Shown here: in pieces, positions 1-7,519 of the stretch
Layout: every line of letters begins with the position of its first letter
Numbering within the stretch: position 1 is the stretch's first letter
NCBI GenBank assembly: GCA_017517605.1
Contig: JAFWYQ010000031.1
Span: forward strand, 1 to 44,585
DNA length: 44,585 bases
From: Bacteroidaceae bacterium
GTDB lineage: Bacteria > Bacteroidota > Bacteroidia > Bacteroidales > Bacteroidaceae
Direction of reading: 5' to 3'
Position numbers and translations under genes: made by a program
Notes under the pieces: generated by a model
What the model saw: only the letters and a program-made list of their open reading frames with translations
What the model was told of the DNA's origin: nothing
Database searches by the model: none

Positions 1-107
1 TATATACGCGAAAGTGTATAATACGTGTGCGTGTGGGCGAGGGATTAAGTGAATTTAACAATTCCGTATCGCCCACACACGCGCGTAACACATATTTCGC
101 GTATATA
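1..107. repeat. Long imperfect inverted repeat at window edge
   Basis: The first 40 bases (TATATACGCGAAAGTGTATA onward, ending GTGTGGGCGA) are an imperfect reverse complement of 69-107 (starting TCGCCCACACACGCGCG, ending TTTCGCGTATATA). The arms are about 38 bases with a roughly 30-base loop. The element may continue to the left of the window. Confidence 0.6.
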
Positions 108-231
108 GGGTGGCTCGGTGGCATGGTGGGTGTTGAAATGAACGTTGTGGAGTACGGAATACTATATAGCTTTCGGCTCCATACTATACTCGTTGCGGCC
201 TCATACTATACTCGTTAAGTCTCCGCGCACC

Positions 232-358
232 GTAGGGGCAGACCTATGTGTCTGCCCAGATATATGCCGCACGCTACATTCGGGCATCCCCTTGTGGGTG
301 CCCACACACGCAAGGCATCGCAAACTGCTATTGGGCAACCACAAGGGATTGCCCATAC
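232..358. repeat. GTAGGGGC palindromic repeat cluster, copy 1
   Basis: Three modules are visible. GTAGGGGCAGACCTATGTGT with its closing CTGCCC is at 232-257, GGGCATCCCCTTGTGGGTGC is at 282-303, and the inverted GGGCAACCACAAGGGATTGC module is at 333-358. Related modules occur at 829-904 and 4737-4811. The layout resembles bacterial REP/BIME elements; no transposase for them is in the window. Confidence 0.7.
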
Positions 359-617
359 GGTGGATGTGCTCAGATTTTTCGCTTTGCTCAAAATGATAAA
401 ATACACTTTGAACCTTAAACTTTAAACCTTGAACTATATCTATAGTTCCCTTCCATCGTGGCGAAGCGGAATGGCCCAAACTGTTAAGGGAGGTTCAGAA
501 GAATGGTATTCGTCAGCAAGGAAGAATGCATTCTTCCGTGAGTAGGATTACTAATCTTATGGCGGGAAGAAGATGCGGATGTCGAGTGCTGAAGGTTTGA
601 ATCTTTCGCATCTGTCA

Positions 618-664
618 CGGCGGATTTGTAATCCGCCGTATTTGAAAAGGGGATTTGCAATCCC
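618..664. repeat. Pair of short palindromes (CGGCGGATT and GGGGATTTGC types)
   Basis: 618-638 has perfect 9-base arms CGGCGGATT/AATCCGCCG around TGT. 650-664 is a GGGATT/AATCCC palindrome. They sit side by side in the gene-free region and look like members of a dispersed intergenic repeat family. Confidence 0.6.
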
Positions 665-828
665 ATTTCAGCAATAAGGAACCTCAATCGCATCACAGAT
701 GCTGATACTCACGGCATCCGCGTTACAAAGCGGATGGACGAACAAATCCGTGTCATCCGCGAAATTCGTGCTTAACATTCTAATCGCCGCCTCTGCTGAA
801 CGTAGTGAAGGATCTATGAACGTCCACT

Positions 829-904
829 GTAGGGGCATCCCCTTGTGGGTGCCCGAATGTTTGATGCCACACATATCCGGGCAGACACATAGGTCTGCCC
901 CTAC
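829..904. repeat. GTAGGGGC palindromic repeat, copy 2
   Basis: The left arm 829-854 begins GTAGGGGCATCCCCTTGTGG and the right arm 879-904 ends GGTCTGCCCCTAC. The outer GTAGGGGCA/TGCCCCTAC ends are inverted. The inner parts mix the two subtypes seen separately at 232-303, so the modules appear interchangeable. Confidence 0.7.
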
Positions 905-1076
905 AGCAGTCATGTACTTGCGTATAAAGATTTGCGACTTTTGTATCGTATCAAGCAGTCTTGTATATCTCCTTTGGGGAATGGGGACATTTTTAATATC
1001 TTTACAGTGTAAATGGAAGAATGTTTACAACAAATGGCTGCTGTTGGTTGAAAAAATGCAGAAAAGCGCGAGTTTC

Positions 1077-1108
1077 CTTGTCTATGTCTCAATTATTGAG
1101 TAACTTTG
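1077..1108 (+). promoter_or_regulatory. Bacteroides-type promoter for the 1157 regulator gene
   Basis: A -33-like CTTG at 1077-1080 is followed after exactly 20 bases by TAACTTTG at 1101-1108, matching the Bacteroides TAnnTTTG -7 box. The predicted leader before the ATG at 1157 is about 40 bases. Confidence 0.6.
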
Positions 1109-1156
1109 TACACTAATTGGGAAGATTACTAACCAAGGTAATGAATTGAATTTGTT

Positions 1157-4100
1157 ATGAATATTAGAGGCTTGTTCTTGTTTGTGTCCTTTCTGCTTGT
1201 TTCGACGGTCGGGATGGCAAAGGATTATATGTTCCGCCACATCGAGGCAGACGAGGGATTGTCCAATAGTCAAATCAATACTATCTTTCAGGATTCACGG
1301 GGTTACATGTGGTTCGGTACCTCGTCGGGGCTGAACCGCTATGACGGTTTTCAGATGAAGGTGTACCGCAGCAGTATGACTGATGCAAACTCCTTGCCCG
1401 ACAGTTATATACGCGACATCCGCGAGGATGTGTCGGGCTTCCTGTGGGTGCAGACTTCGGAAGGCTATGCCATTTACAATCCTGCCACGGACAGTTTTGA
1501 CCGCGACATACGTCAGCATGTGTTCCAATATGGTCTTGCTGAAGAGCCTACCTCGGTGTTTGTGGACAAGAAGGGCGACTTCTGGTTCTATCTGGCGGGT
1601 AAGGGCTGCTATTGGTACAACATTGAACAGAAGATTCTCTACCCGTTTGAACAGGGGGATGGCGCAGGCATGTTGCCTGAGGGCGACATCTCCTATATGA
1701 CGGAATGCAAAGAAGGTACCCTGTTGGTGTATACCAGCGGCTTGCTGGTGTGTGTCAATGGCGACATGCGCCGCGTGGTGTGGATGAACGACTACATCCC
1801 GGCCAAGACGGCTCCCCGTACACACTCTTATTCGGCTTTTGTGGACAAGAACGAGAATGTGTGGGTGTATGGCATTCCTGGCGTGCGCATCTACAACAAG
1901 GAACAGGACAAATGGATTCCCTCCATGTCGGCTCTGACCGAGCAATGGGGATTGCCCGCAGATGACAAGATTGACAACGGCATCGTGGGAATGGGGCAGG
2001 ACCGGCATGGTGTGCTGTGGATGGCTACACGGCATCATGGCCTGTTGATTGTGAATCCCCAGGCGAAGACGGTGCAATGGGAGAGGGCTTCGGATGCGGA
2101 TGCCCGCTCGTTGAAACACAACGCTATGCTCACCCTGTATGTGTCGCCCGCGAAGGATGTGGTGTGGGCCGGTGCGGCAAGGAGCGGACTGGCCTATTAT
2201 TCGGATTGCATGTTCAAGTTCCATACCGATGTGAAGGAGGATGTCACTGCCATTGCCCCCAATGGCGAGGAACGCTATTGGGTGGGGACAGGCAAGAATG
2301 GTATCCTTGACTACAATCCGGCTACGGGCGAAATCGGCAGGCTGAATACGTCGGTAGACTTCAGACAACATGAGATTTCGTCGCTGTATGCCAGCCGCAC
2401 GGGGGCATTGTGGGCCTCTACGAACAAGGGGCTTGTCTTCCGTGTGCAAGAGGGTGGACGTGAGGTGACAAATTACCAGATTGTTACTCCTAATGCCCCT
2501 GCTACCCCTGCCACTCATGCGATAACCGACCTGTTGGAGGACAACCGCGGCTCTTTGTGGATTGCCACTTTGGGAGCAGGCCTGCAGCGCCTCGACATCC
2601 AGACGGGGAAGATAACGGTATACAGCGTGGCAAGAAACGGCTTGCCGTCTGACCGAATCAATTCGTTGGAACTGACGAGCGACCGCAATCTGTTGATGGG
2701 AACCACTCAGGGAGTGGCTGTGCTGGATCTGGAAAAGAATACGGTGGCTTCGTATCACGGTACCCGCGAAGGGAATATCCCTTATACCAGTTCGTATGTG
2801 AACCACGTGATAGAAGACCATCGCGGACTCTGGTGGATTGCTACGCGCGACGGTGTGAACATCTACGACTCGAAGACCGACCGCCTGTCGGTGATTGGTG
2901 CTGCCGAAGGATTGGCCAATGCGGTAGTGCTGGGCGTGGGATGCAGTGGTGCCGAGTCTGTGTGGGCCAGTACGGCCGGTGGTATCTGCCGCATTGTGGT
3001 AGAGAGAAATGATACGGGAACCGACTATATTTACCGCATATACAATTATAGCGAACACGACGGCCTGCAGGGGTATGAGTTCAACCAACGCTCCATTTGG
3101 GTTACCTCGGATGGCGAGGTGGCTATGGGTGGAACCCGTGGAATGAATGTGTTCCGTCCGAACGATATTGTGTACAACCAGAAGTTGCCTAAGGTGATGT
3201 TCTCCGCATTGCGTGTGGGAGATACTGAGGTGAGTGTAGGGGAAGAGGTGAACGGTACCGTTGTCATGCCGGAGGCTTTGGGACATGATGGCCAGATATT
3301 CCTTACCCAGGCTCATCCTTCGTTTACCGTGATGTTTGGTTCCGATGACTTCAGTATGCCGGAGAAGAACCGCTTCCAATATAAGCTGGATGGATTTGAT
3401 GATGCATGGCACGAGTGTACTCCCTTGCGTAATGGAGTGACATTTACCAACCTCTCTCCAGGTGAATATGTGCTGAAGGTGAAGGCCATCAACGGCGATG
3501 GCTATAGCGGGAACGAGACGGCGCATCTGCAGATAGTGGTAAAGGGACCCTTCTGGACTTCGCCTTGGGTGATACTCATTTATGTGGCCGTGGTAGCCCT
3601 GTTGGCATGGATGTTCCTGCGCATGTGGCTACGCAAGGAGCGTTTGCAAATCAAGAAACAGCTGTTGGAGGACGAATCCTTCGGCTTGTGCGACAAGGAT
3701 AGTGTGATTGTTGGTAATGATGAAGAGAGTGAAGCTGTCAAGCAGCCGGTGGTAGAGGAGACTCCTGTTGTGGAGGTGCAGCTTCCTGTAGTGGTGGCAG
3801 TGGACGAGAATATAGAATACCTTGCCTATATTGATGACTGTTTGAACAAGGCATTCAAGGTGACTCCGACTACGGATGCAGAGGCGGCCTGGAACTCGAT
3901 TGTGGCGCAACACCCGGATGTGGTGCTGCTCAGTGTGTCGTCCATCGATTCAGAAACCTACTTCCTCTGCCATCGTCTGAAGGCGGATGAAAGTACGGCA
4001 CACATACCGGTGGTATTGCTTATTTCCAAGCGCATGAAGGATGAGTTGGAGGCTGTGGGTATGGATGATGTTTGCCTGTTGAAGCCCATAACGAAGGAGC

Positions 4101-4519
4101 ATTTGCAGAAACGATTGCAGCTGCTGCTGGCCGGTGACGATGAACAGGCGGTTGATGCGCTGACCGCTACGATGACACAAAGCGAACTTACGGTAGAGGA
4201 GAAACTGATGGCCGATGCGGCACGTTACGTTGAAGAGAATATCTCCCGTCCCGACCTGTCGGTAGAGGAGATGGCCCGCCAGATGGGAATGAGCCGTGCA
4301 CATCTGTATAAATGCCTGATGGTAGCTTGTGGAAAGACACCGATCGAGTTCATTCGTGCTATACGCTTGAAGCAGGCGGCTGAATTGTTGAAGGATTCCC
4401 GTTACAATGTTTCTGAAGTGGCCTATCAGGTAGGCTTCAATAATCCACGCTATTTCGCCAAATATTTCGCCGAAGCATACGGCGTGCTTCCTTCGGCTTA
4501 TCAAGAGAAGTTCAGATAA
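1157..4519 (+). CDS. HTCS-derived membrane regulator lacking histidine kinase (sensor, TM, pseudo-receiver, AraC)
   Basis: This 1120-residue protein is built like a hybrid two-component regulator with its middle removed. Residues 1-21 form a signal peptide. A large periplasmic sensor of repeated two-component propeller units follows (for example DSRGYMWFGTSSGLNRYDG near residue 50). A Y_Y_Y domain occupies about 717-797 and one transmembrane segment about 802-824. After a short acidic linker comes a receiver-like domain (about 878-992) and an AraC-type helix-turn-helix domain (about 1014-1120). The HisKA and HATPase domains normally found after the membrane segment are absent; full HTCS proteins are usually about 1300-1400 residues. 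The receiver phosphoacceptor position reads S926 instead of Asp, while K976 in the KP motif is kept. I infer a one-component, membrane-tethered regulator signalling without phosphotransfer. No SusC/SusD genes are adjacent, so its targets are unknown. The start fits the promoter at 1077-1108. Confidence 0.88.
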   Translation: MNIRGLFLFVSFLLVSTVGMAKDYMFRHIEADEGLSNSQINTIFQDSRGYMWFGTSSGLNRYDGFQMKVYRSSMTDANSLPDSYIRDIREDVSGFLWVQTSEGYAIYNPATDSFDRDIRQHVFQYGLAEEPTSVFVDKKGDFWFYLAGKGCYWYNIEQKILYPFEQGDGAGMLPEGDISYMTECKEGTLLVYTSGLLVCVNGDMRRVVWMNDYIPAKTAPRTHSYSAFVDKNENVWVYGIPGVRIYNKEQDKWIPSMSALTEQWGLPADDKIDNGIVGMGQDRHGVLWMATRHHGLLIVNPQAKTVQWERASDADARSLKHNAMLTLYVSPAKDVVWAGAARSGLAYYSDCMFKFHTDVKEDVTAIAPNGEERYWVGTGKNGILDYNPATGEIGRLNTSVDFRQHEISSLYASRTGALWASTNKGLVFRVQEGGREVTNYQIVTPNAPATPATHAITDLLEDNRGSLWIATLGAGLQRLDIQTGKITVYSVARNGLPSDRINSLELTSDRNLLMGTTQGVAVLDLEKNTVASYHGTREGNIPYTSSYVNHVIEDHRGLWWIATRDGVNIYDSKTDRLSVIGAAEGLANAVVLGVGCSGAESVWASTAGGICRIVVERNDTGTDYIYRIYNYSEHDGLQGYEFNQRSIWVTSDGEVAMGGTRGMNVFRPNDIVYNQKLPKVMFSALRVGDTEVSVGEEVNGTVVMPEALGHDGQIFLTQAHPSFTVMFGSDDFSMPEKNRFQYKLDGFDDAWHECTPLRNGVTFTNLSPGEYVLKVKAINGDGYSGNETAHLQIVVKGPFWTSPWVILIYVAVVALLAWMFLRMWLRKERLQIKKQLLEDESFGLCDKDSVIVGNDEESEAVKQPVVEETPVVEVQLPVVVAVDENIEYLAYIDDCLNKAFKVTPTTDAEAAWNSIVAQHPDVVLLSVSSIDSETYFLCHRLKADESTAHIPVVLLISKRMKDELEAVGMDDVCLLKPITKEHLQKRLQLLLAGDDEQAVDALTATMTQSELTVEEKLMADAARYVEENISRPDLSVEEMARQMGMSRAHLYKCLMVACGKTPIEFIRAIRLKQAAELLKDSRYNVSEVAYQVGFNNPRYFAKYFAEAYGVLPSAYQEKFR

Positions 4520-4544
4520 AATTAAGTTTCGCAAGTAGAGAAGT

Positions 4545-4686
4545 AGCTATTCAGCGATAATACAAACTTCAACTTATTATTTAGAAAGCAGAGACACAAA
4601 GAAGATATATTTGTCACTGAAAAGGGGAAAGACTCTGTGTTTCTGTGTCTCTGTGTCCTAAATAATTTGTTTCGCTGAATAGTTAC
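4545..4686. repeat. MITE-like repeat, copy 1
   Basis: Terminal inverted repeats of the form AGCTATTCAGC and GCTGAATAGTT bound about 142 bases. Inside, GCAGAGACACAAAG and CTCTGTGTTTCTGTG arms can pair into a long imperfect hairpin around TTGTCACTGAAAAGG. The copy at 24330-24478 matches over its full length in the opposite orientation. It starts 25 bases after the regulator stop codon, so its hairpin may also end that transcript. Confidence 0.8.
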
Positions 4687-4736
4687 GTAGAGAAGTAGCA
4701 GGAGTGTAGACAATAGTTTTAACAATGAGTATTGCC

Positions 4737-4811
4737 GTAGGGGTGCCCCTTGTGGGTACCCGAATGGAACGGGCAAAACAATGATTGGGCATCCACAAGG
4801 GTTGCCCCTAC
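4737..4811. repeat. GTAGGGGC palindromic repeat, copy 3
   Basis: The 25-base left arm 4737-4761 (GTAGGGGTGCCCCTTGTGGG onward) is nearly the reverse complement of 4787-4811 (ending AAGGGTTGCCCCTAC), with a 25-base loop. It belongs to the family at 232-358 and 829-904. Confidence 0.7.
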
Positions 4812-4960
4812 AGAGGGCAAAAACGAGGATTCCATGCAAACAGTACATTCGTCTACACTACTAAGCGAAGCGTCACTCCTACACTCCTGTACTCCAAAAG
4901 GTTGTACATGTGACTATGAAATGAAACTGATGAGGGTTTATGTCCGAACTAAACTTAAGT

Positions 4961-5012
4961 AAAAAAACAAGGTTCAAAGTAAAGGCGTTTAAACCTTAAA
5001 CTTTGAACCTTG
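4961..5012 (-). terminator. Probable intrinsic terminator of ackA
   Basis: On the minus strand the perfect 13-base arms CAAGGTTCAAAGT (5012-5000) and ACTTTGAACCTTG (4980-4968) are followed directly by seven T residues. It lies 26 bases past the ackA stop. The same sequence looks like a dispersed repeat, since related TTTGAACCTTAAACTTTAAA text is at 404-436. Confidence 0.7.
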
Positions 5013-5037
5013 AACTTTTAATATATTTATACTCTGC

Positions 5038-6234
5038 TTATTTCAGTAATGTCATGGTGTCTGATGCAATCATCATCTCCTCATCGGTGGGGATGACAAC
5101 AACCTTGACCTTGGACTCGGCAGTTGAGATGATGCCCTCTTCGCCACGGGTAGCGTTATTGATGTCGTGGTCAATCTTTACACCCATGTATTCGAGTCCT
5201 GCACAAGCAGTTTCGCGGCAATCGGCCTGATTTTCGCCTACACCACCGGTGAAGAGGATTACATCCACACCACCCATAGCGGCTGCGTATGCACCGATGT
5301 ACTTCTTGATACGGTAGAAATACATGTCGATGGACAGACGGGCACGTTCGTTGCCGTTGGCTGCTGCGGCGGCTACTTCGCGCATGTCAGATGATACACC
5401 TGATACGCCTACCAATCCCGATTTCTTGTTCAACAGGTTAGAAATGCCTGTGGCGTTCAATCCCTCCTTCTCCATAATGAAGGTAACGGCACCACCGTCG
5501 ATGTCGCCTGAGCGGGTTCCCATCATCAAGCCTTCCAACGGAGTGAGTCCCATGGTGGTGTCGATACACTTGCCATCCTTAACGGCTGAGATGGAGCCTC
5601 CGTTACCTACGTGGCAGGTGATGATGCGGCTGCCTTCGACGGGGATGCCGAGGTATTCGCATACACGCTGTGATACGTAGCGGTGCGAGGTTCCGTGGAA
5701 ACCGTAGCGACGTACACCATACTTCTCGTACAACTCGTAAGGTACGGCATACATGTAAGCATGTGCGGGCATGGTCTGGTGGAAAGCGGTATCGAATACT
5801 CCCACTTGCGGGATGTTAGGAAGCAAGGCTGATACGGCATTCACACCCTTCAGGTTGGCAGGGTTGTGCAGGGGGGCAAGGTCGTTGCAGGCGGTGAAGG
5901 CATCCAACACCTCCTTGTTCAGTACGACTGATTGGCTGAAACGCTCGCCACCGTGTACCATACGGTGACCTACAGCATCCAGTTCGTCCAATGACTTCAA
6001 TGCTCCGTATTCTGCACTGGTCAATGTCTGGAAAATGAAGTCTACACCTACAGTATGCTCGGGGATATCCTTTTCTAAGATTTTCTTTTCGCCGTTGGGC
6101 AAAGTCAGTTTCAAGAACGAACCGGGCAAGCCGATTTTCTCGATTCCTCCTTGAGCGAGCACCTCTTTGGTCTCCATCTCAAAGAGCTTGTATTTGATAG
6201 ATGAACTTCCACAGTTCAATACTAAGATTTTCAT
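5038..6234 (-). CDS. ackA: Acetate kinase
   Basis: The enzyme interconverts acetyl phosphate plus ADP and acetate plus ATP, the last step of acetate-forming fermentation in the cytoplasm. The 398-residue length is normal for the family. It opens with LVLNCGSSSIKYKLF (nucleotide-binding start with the conserved Asn) and shows HRMVHGG, DTAFHQTMP, HGTSHRYV, MGTRSGDIDGG and a late TDEEMMIASDT, the usual substrate and metal residues. I chose the ATG at 6234 because the upstream in-frame extension is a low-complexity stretch derived from an intergenic repeat. It lies 107 bases downstream of pta on the same strand, so the two genes form the usual acetate operon. A terminator follows at 4961-5012. 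Confidence 0.97.
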   Translation of the reverse strand: MKILVLNCGSSSIKYKLFEMETKEVLAQGGIEKIGLPGSFLKLTLPNGEKKILEKDIPEHTVGVDFIFQTLTSAEYGALKSLDELDAVGHRMVHGGERFSQSVVLNKEVLDAFTACNDLAPLHNPANLKGVNAVSALLPNIPQVGVFDTAFHQTMPAHAYMYAVPYELYEKYGVRRYGFHGTSHRYVSQRVCEYLGIPVEGSRIITCHVGNGGSISAVKDGKCIDTTMGLTPLEGLMMGTRSGDIDGGAVTFIMEKEGLNATGISNLLNKKSGLVGVSGVSSDMREVAAAAANGNERARLSIDMYFYRIKKYIGAYAAAMGGVDVILFTGGVGENQADCRETACAGLEYMGVKIDHDINNATRGEEGIISTAESKVKVVVIPTDEEMMIASDTMTLLK

Positions 6235-6280
6235 AATTGCAATTTTTATTAGTCTAATTGGTCTTATTGGGTCAATTCGT

Positions 6281-6316
6281 CCCATTAGTCCAATGTTGTC
6301 CTATAAGACTAATGGG
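6281..6316 (-). repeat. Hairpin repeat between pta and ackA
   Basis: Perfect 10-base arms CCCATTAGTC (6281-6290) and GACTAATGGG (6307-6316) sit between the two genes. Further partial copies of the same word (TTAGTCTAATTGGTCTTATT) follow toward ackA, and a short GGGC-CAAA-GCCC hairpin overlaps the edge. The run looks like a dispersed intergenic repeat; it could also mark mRNA processing between the two genes. Confidence 0.55.
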
Positions 6317-6341
6317 GCTTTGGCCCAGTGATTATCAGTTC

Positions 6342-7349
6342 TTATTTCGCTGCAATTGCCTGATTGGCGGTGATGGCCACCATTTTGTAAACGTCCTCTA
6401 CTGAACAACCGCGTGACAAGTCGTTTACAGGGCGGGCAATACCTTGGAGGATGGGACCGATGGCATCGGCATTGCCCAAGCGCTGTACCAGTTTGTAGGC
6501 AATGTTACCCACTTCGAGGTTGGGGAATACCAATACGTTTGCCTTTCCTGCGATTTCGCTTCCAGGAGCCTTGCTGCTTCCTACTGAAGGAACCAGAGCA
6601 GCATCGGCTTGCAATTCGCCGTCAATCTTCAAGTCGGGCGCCAATTCTTTGGCCAAGGCAAGTGCTTCGGTCACCTTGTCAACCACTTCGTGTTTGGCTG
6701 AACCTTTGGTTGAGAAGCTGAGCATGGCTACGCGCGGGTCTTCGAATCCGGCTACGGCCTTGGCTGTCTGTGCAGTACATACGGCAATCTGTGAGAGCTG
6801 TGCGGCATCCGGCATAGGAGTTACGGCTACGTCGCCTACTACGAGTACACCGTTTTCTCCATATTGTGGAGTCTGTGTCACCATCAGCATGGCACCTGAT
6901 ACACAAGTGATGCCCGGTGATGTCTTGATAATCTGCAAAGCGGGACGCAATACGTTACCGGTGGTGTTGCGTGCACCTGCCAACTGTCCGTCAGCATCGC
7001 CCGCCTTGATGATGAGGCAACCCAAGTAGAGCGGGTCGAGTACCAGTTTGCGTGCTTCTTCGATGGTCATTCCCTTCTTCTTGCGGAGTTCGCACAGGAG
7101 TTGTGCATATTCCTCCTTCTTCGGATGGTTTTCGGGGTCGATGATGGTGGCCTTACCGATGTTGGTCAATCCGTATTCTGCGGCCAATGCATTGATTTCT
7201 GCAGGATTACCGATAAGGATGAGGTCTGCAACTTCGTCGGCCAGCAGTTGGTCGGCGGCTTTCAGAGTACGTTCTTCTGTTCCTTCAGGAAGAACGATGC
7301 GCTGCTTGTTGGCTTTCGCACGCGCAATGATTTCGCTGATTAAGTCCAT
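6342..7349 (-). CDS. pta: Phosphate acetyltransferase
   Basis: It converts acetyl-CoA and phosphate to acetyl phosphate and CoA, feeding the adjacent acetate kinase. The 335-residue protein is the short single-domain form of the family (PTA_PTB domain only), without the N-terminal regulatory domains of the long enterobacterial enzyme. Visible family features include VLPEGTEERTLKA near the start, QLAGARNTTGNVLRPALQ in the middle and ANVLVFPNLEVGNIAYKLVQ followed by GPILQGIARPVNDLSRG at the end. The ATG at 7349 is preferred; an in-frame ATG 72 bases upstream would add an atypical hydrophobic lead. A TACTTTTG -7 box lies upstream at 7401-7408. Confidence 0.97.
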   Translation of the reverse strand: MDLISEIIARAKANKQRIVLPEGTEERTLKAADQLLADEVADLILIGNPAEINALAAEYGLTNIGKATIIDPENHPKKEEYAQLLCELRKKKGMTIEEARKLVLDPLYLGCLIIKAGDADGQLAGARNTTGNVLRPALQIIKTSPGITCVSGAMLMVTQTPQYGENGVLVVGDVAVTPMPDAAQLSQIAVCTAQTAKAVAGFEDPRVAMLSFSTKGSAKHEVVDKVTEALALAKELAPDLKIDGELQADAALVPSVGSSKAPGSEIAGKANVLVFPNLEVGNIAYKLVQRLGNADAIGPILQGIARPVNDLSRGCSVEDVYKMVAITANQAIAAK

Positions 7350-7400
7350 AATGAAAGTGTATTTTAGTATTAAAAGATTGTACGAAATGGTATTTCCCTG

Positions 7401-7408
7401 CAAAAGTA
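7401..7408 (-). promoter_or_regulatory. Probable -7 box for pta-ackA
   Basis: On the minus strand TACTTTTG matches TAnnTTTG. It lies 52 bases before the chosen pta start. The -33 position is weak (a TTTG is present but at a 24-base spacing). Confidence 0.45.
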
Positions 7409-7519
7409 CTACATTTTGCAATATCTACGTTACAAATCAGCAAACTTTTTCTCTTCCACGTGAAAAAAACTTTTTTCAGGTTTGGGAAAAAATAAAACTA
7501 ACCAATCCCCAATAAAATG

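Larger units (their letters stand above)
1..1156. other. Gene-free region built of palindromic repeats
   Basis: No convincing gene lies in this stretch. The open frames here change with every repeat and encode phrases that recur at unrelated repeat copies, so they look like by-products. What can be seen: an imperfect palindrome at 1-107, a direct repeat of CATACTATACTCGTT around 180-215, GTAGGGGCA-type inverted repeats at 232-358 and 829-904, a perfect palindrome at 520-537, a CGGCGGATT/AATCCGCCG hairpin at 618-638, a GGGATTTGCAATCCC palindrome at 650-664, and the promoter of the next gene at 1077-1108. Confidence 0.75.
4520..5037. other. Gap filled by three stacked repeat families
   Basis: No gene is supported between the regulator and ackA. 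The space holds a MITE-like element (4545-4686), a GTAGGGG inverted repeat (4737-4811) and a TTTAAACC/GGTTCAAAG-type repeat that also forms the probable ackA terminator (4961-5012). Frames through this stretch encode repeat-derived peptides only. Confidence 0.75.

Noticed and set aside
699-1103. 134-codon open frame
   Set aside because: It runs through palindromic repeat text and encodes peptides that recur at other repeat copies; no signal, domain or promoter supports it.
1295-3526. 743-codon minus-strand frame
   Set aside because: It is the antisense shadow of the regulator gene, whose plus-strand product has clear domains and a promoter.
4522-4848. 108-codon open frame on the minus strand
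   Set aside because: It covers the MITE-like and GTAGGGG repeats and its peptide (RGNPCGCPIIVL-like) is produced by the repeat itself.
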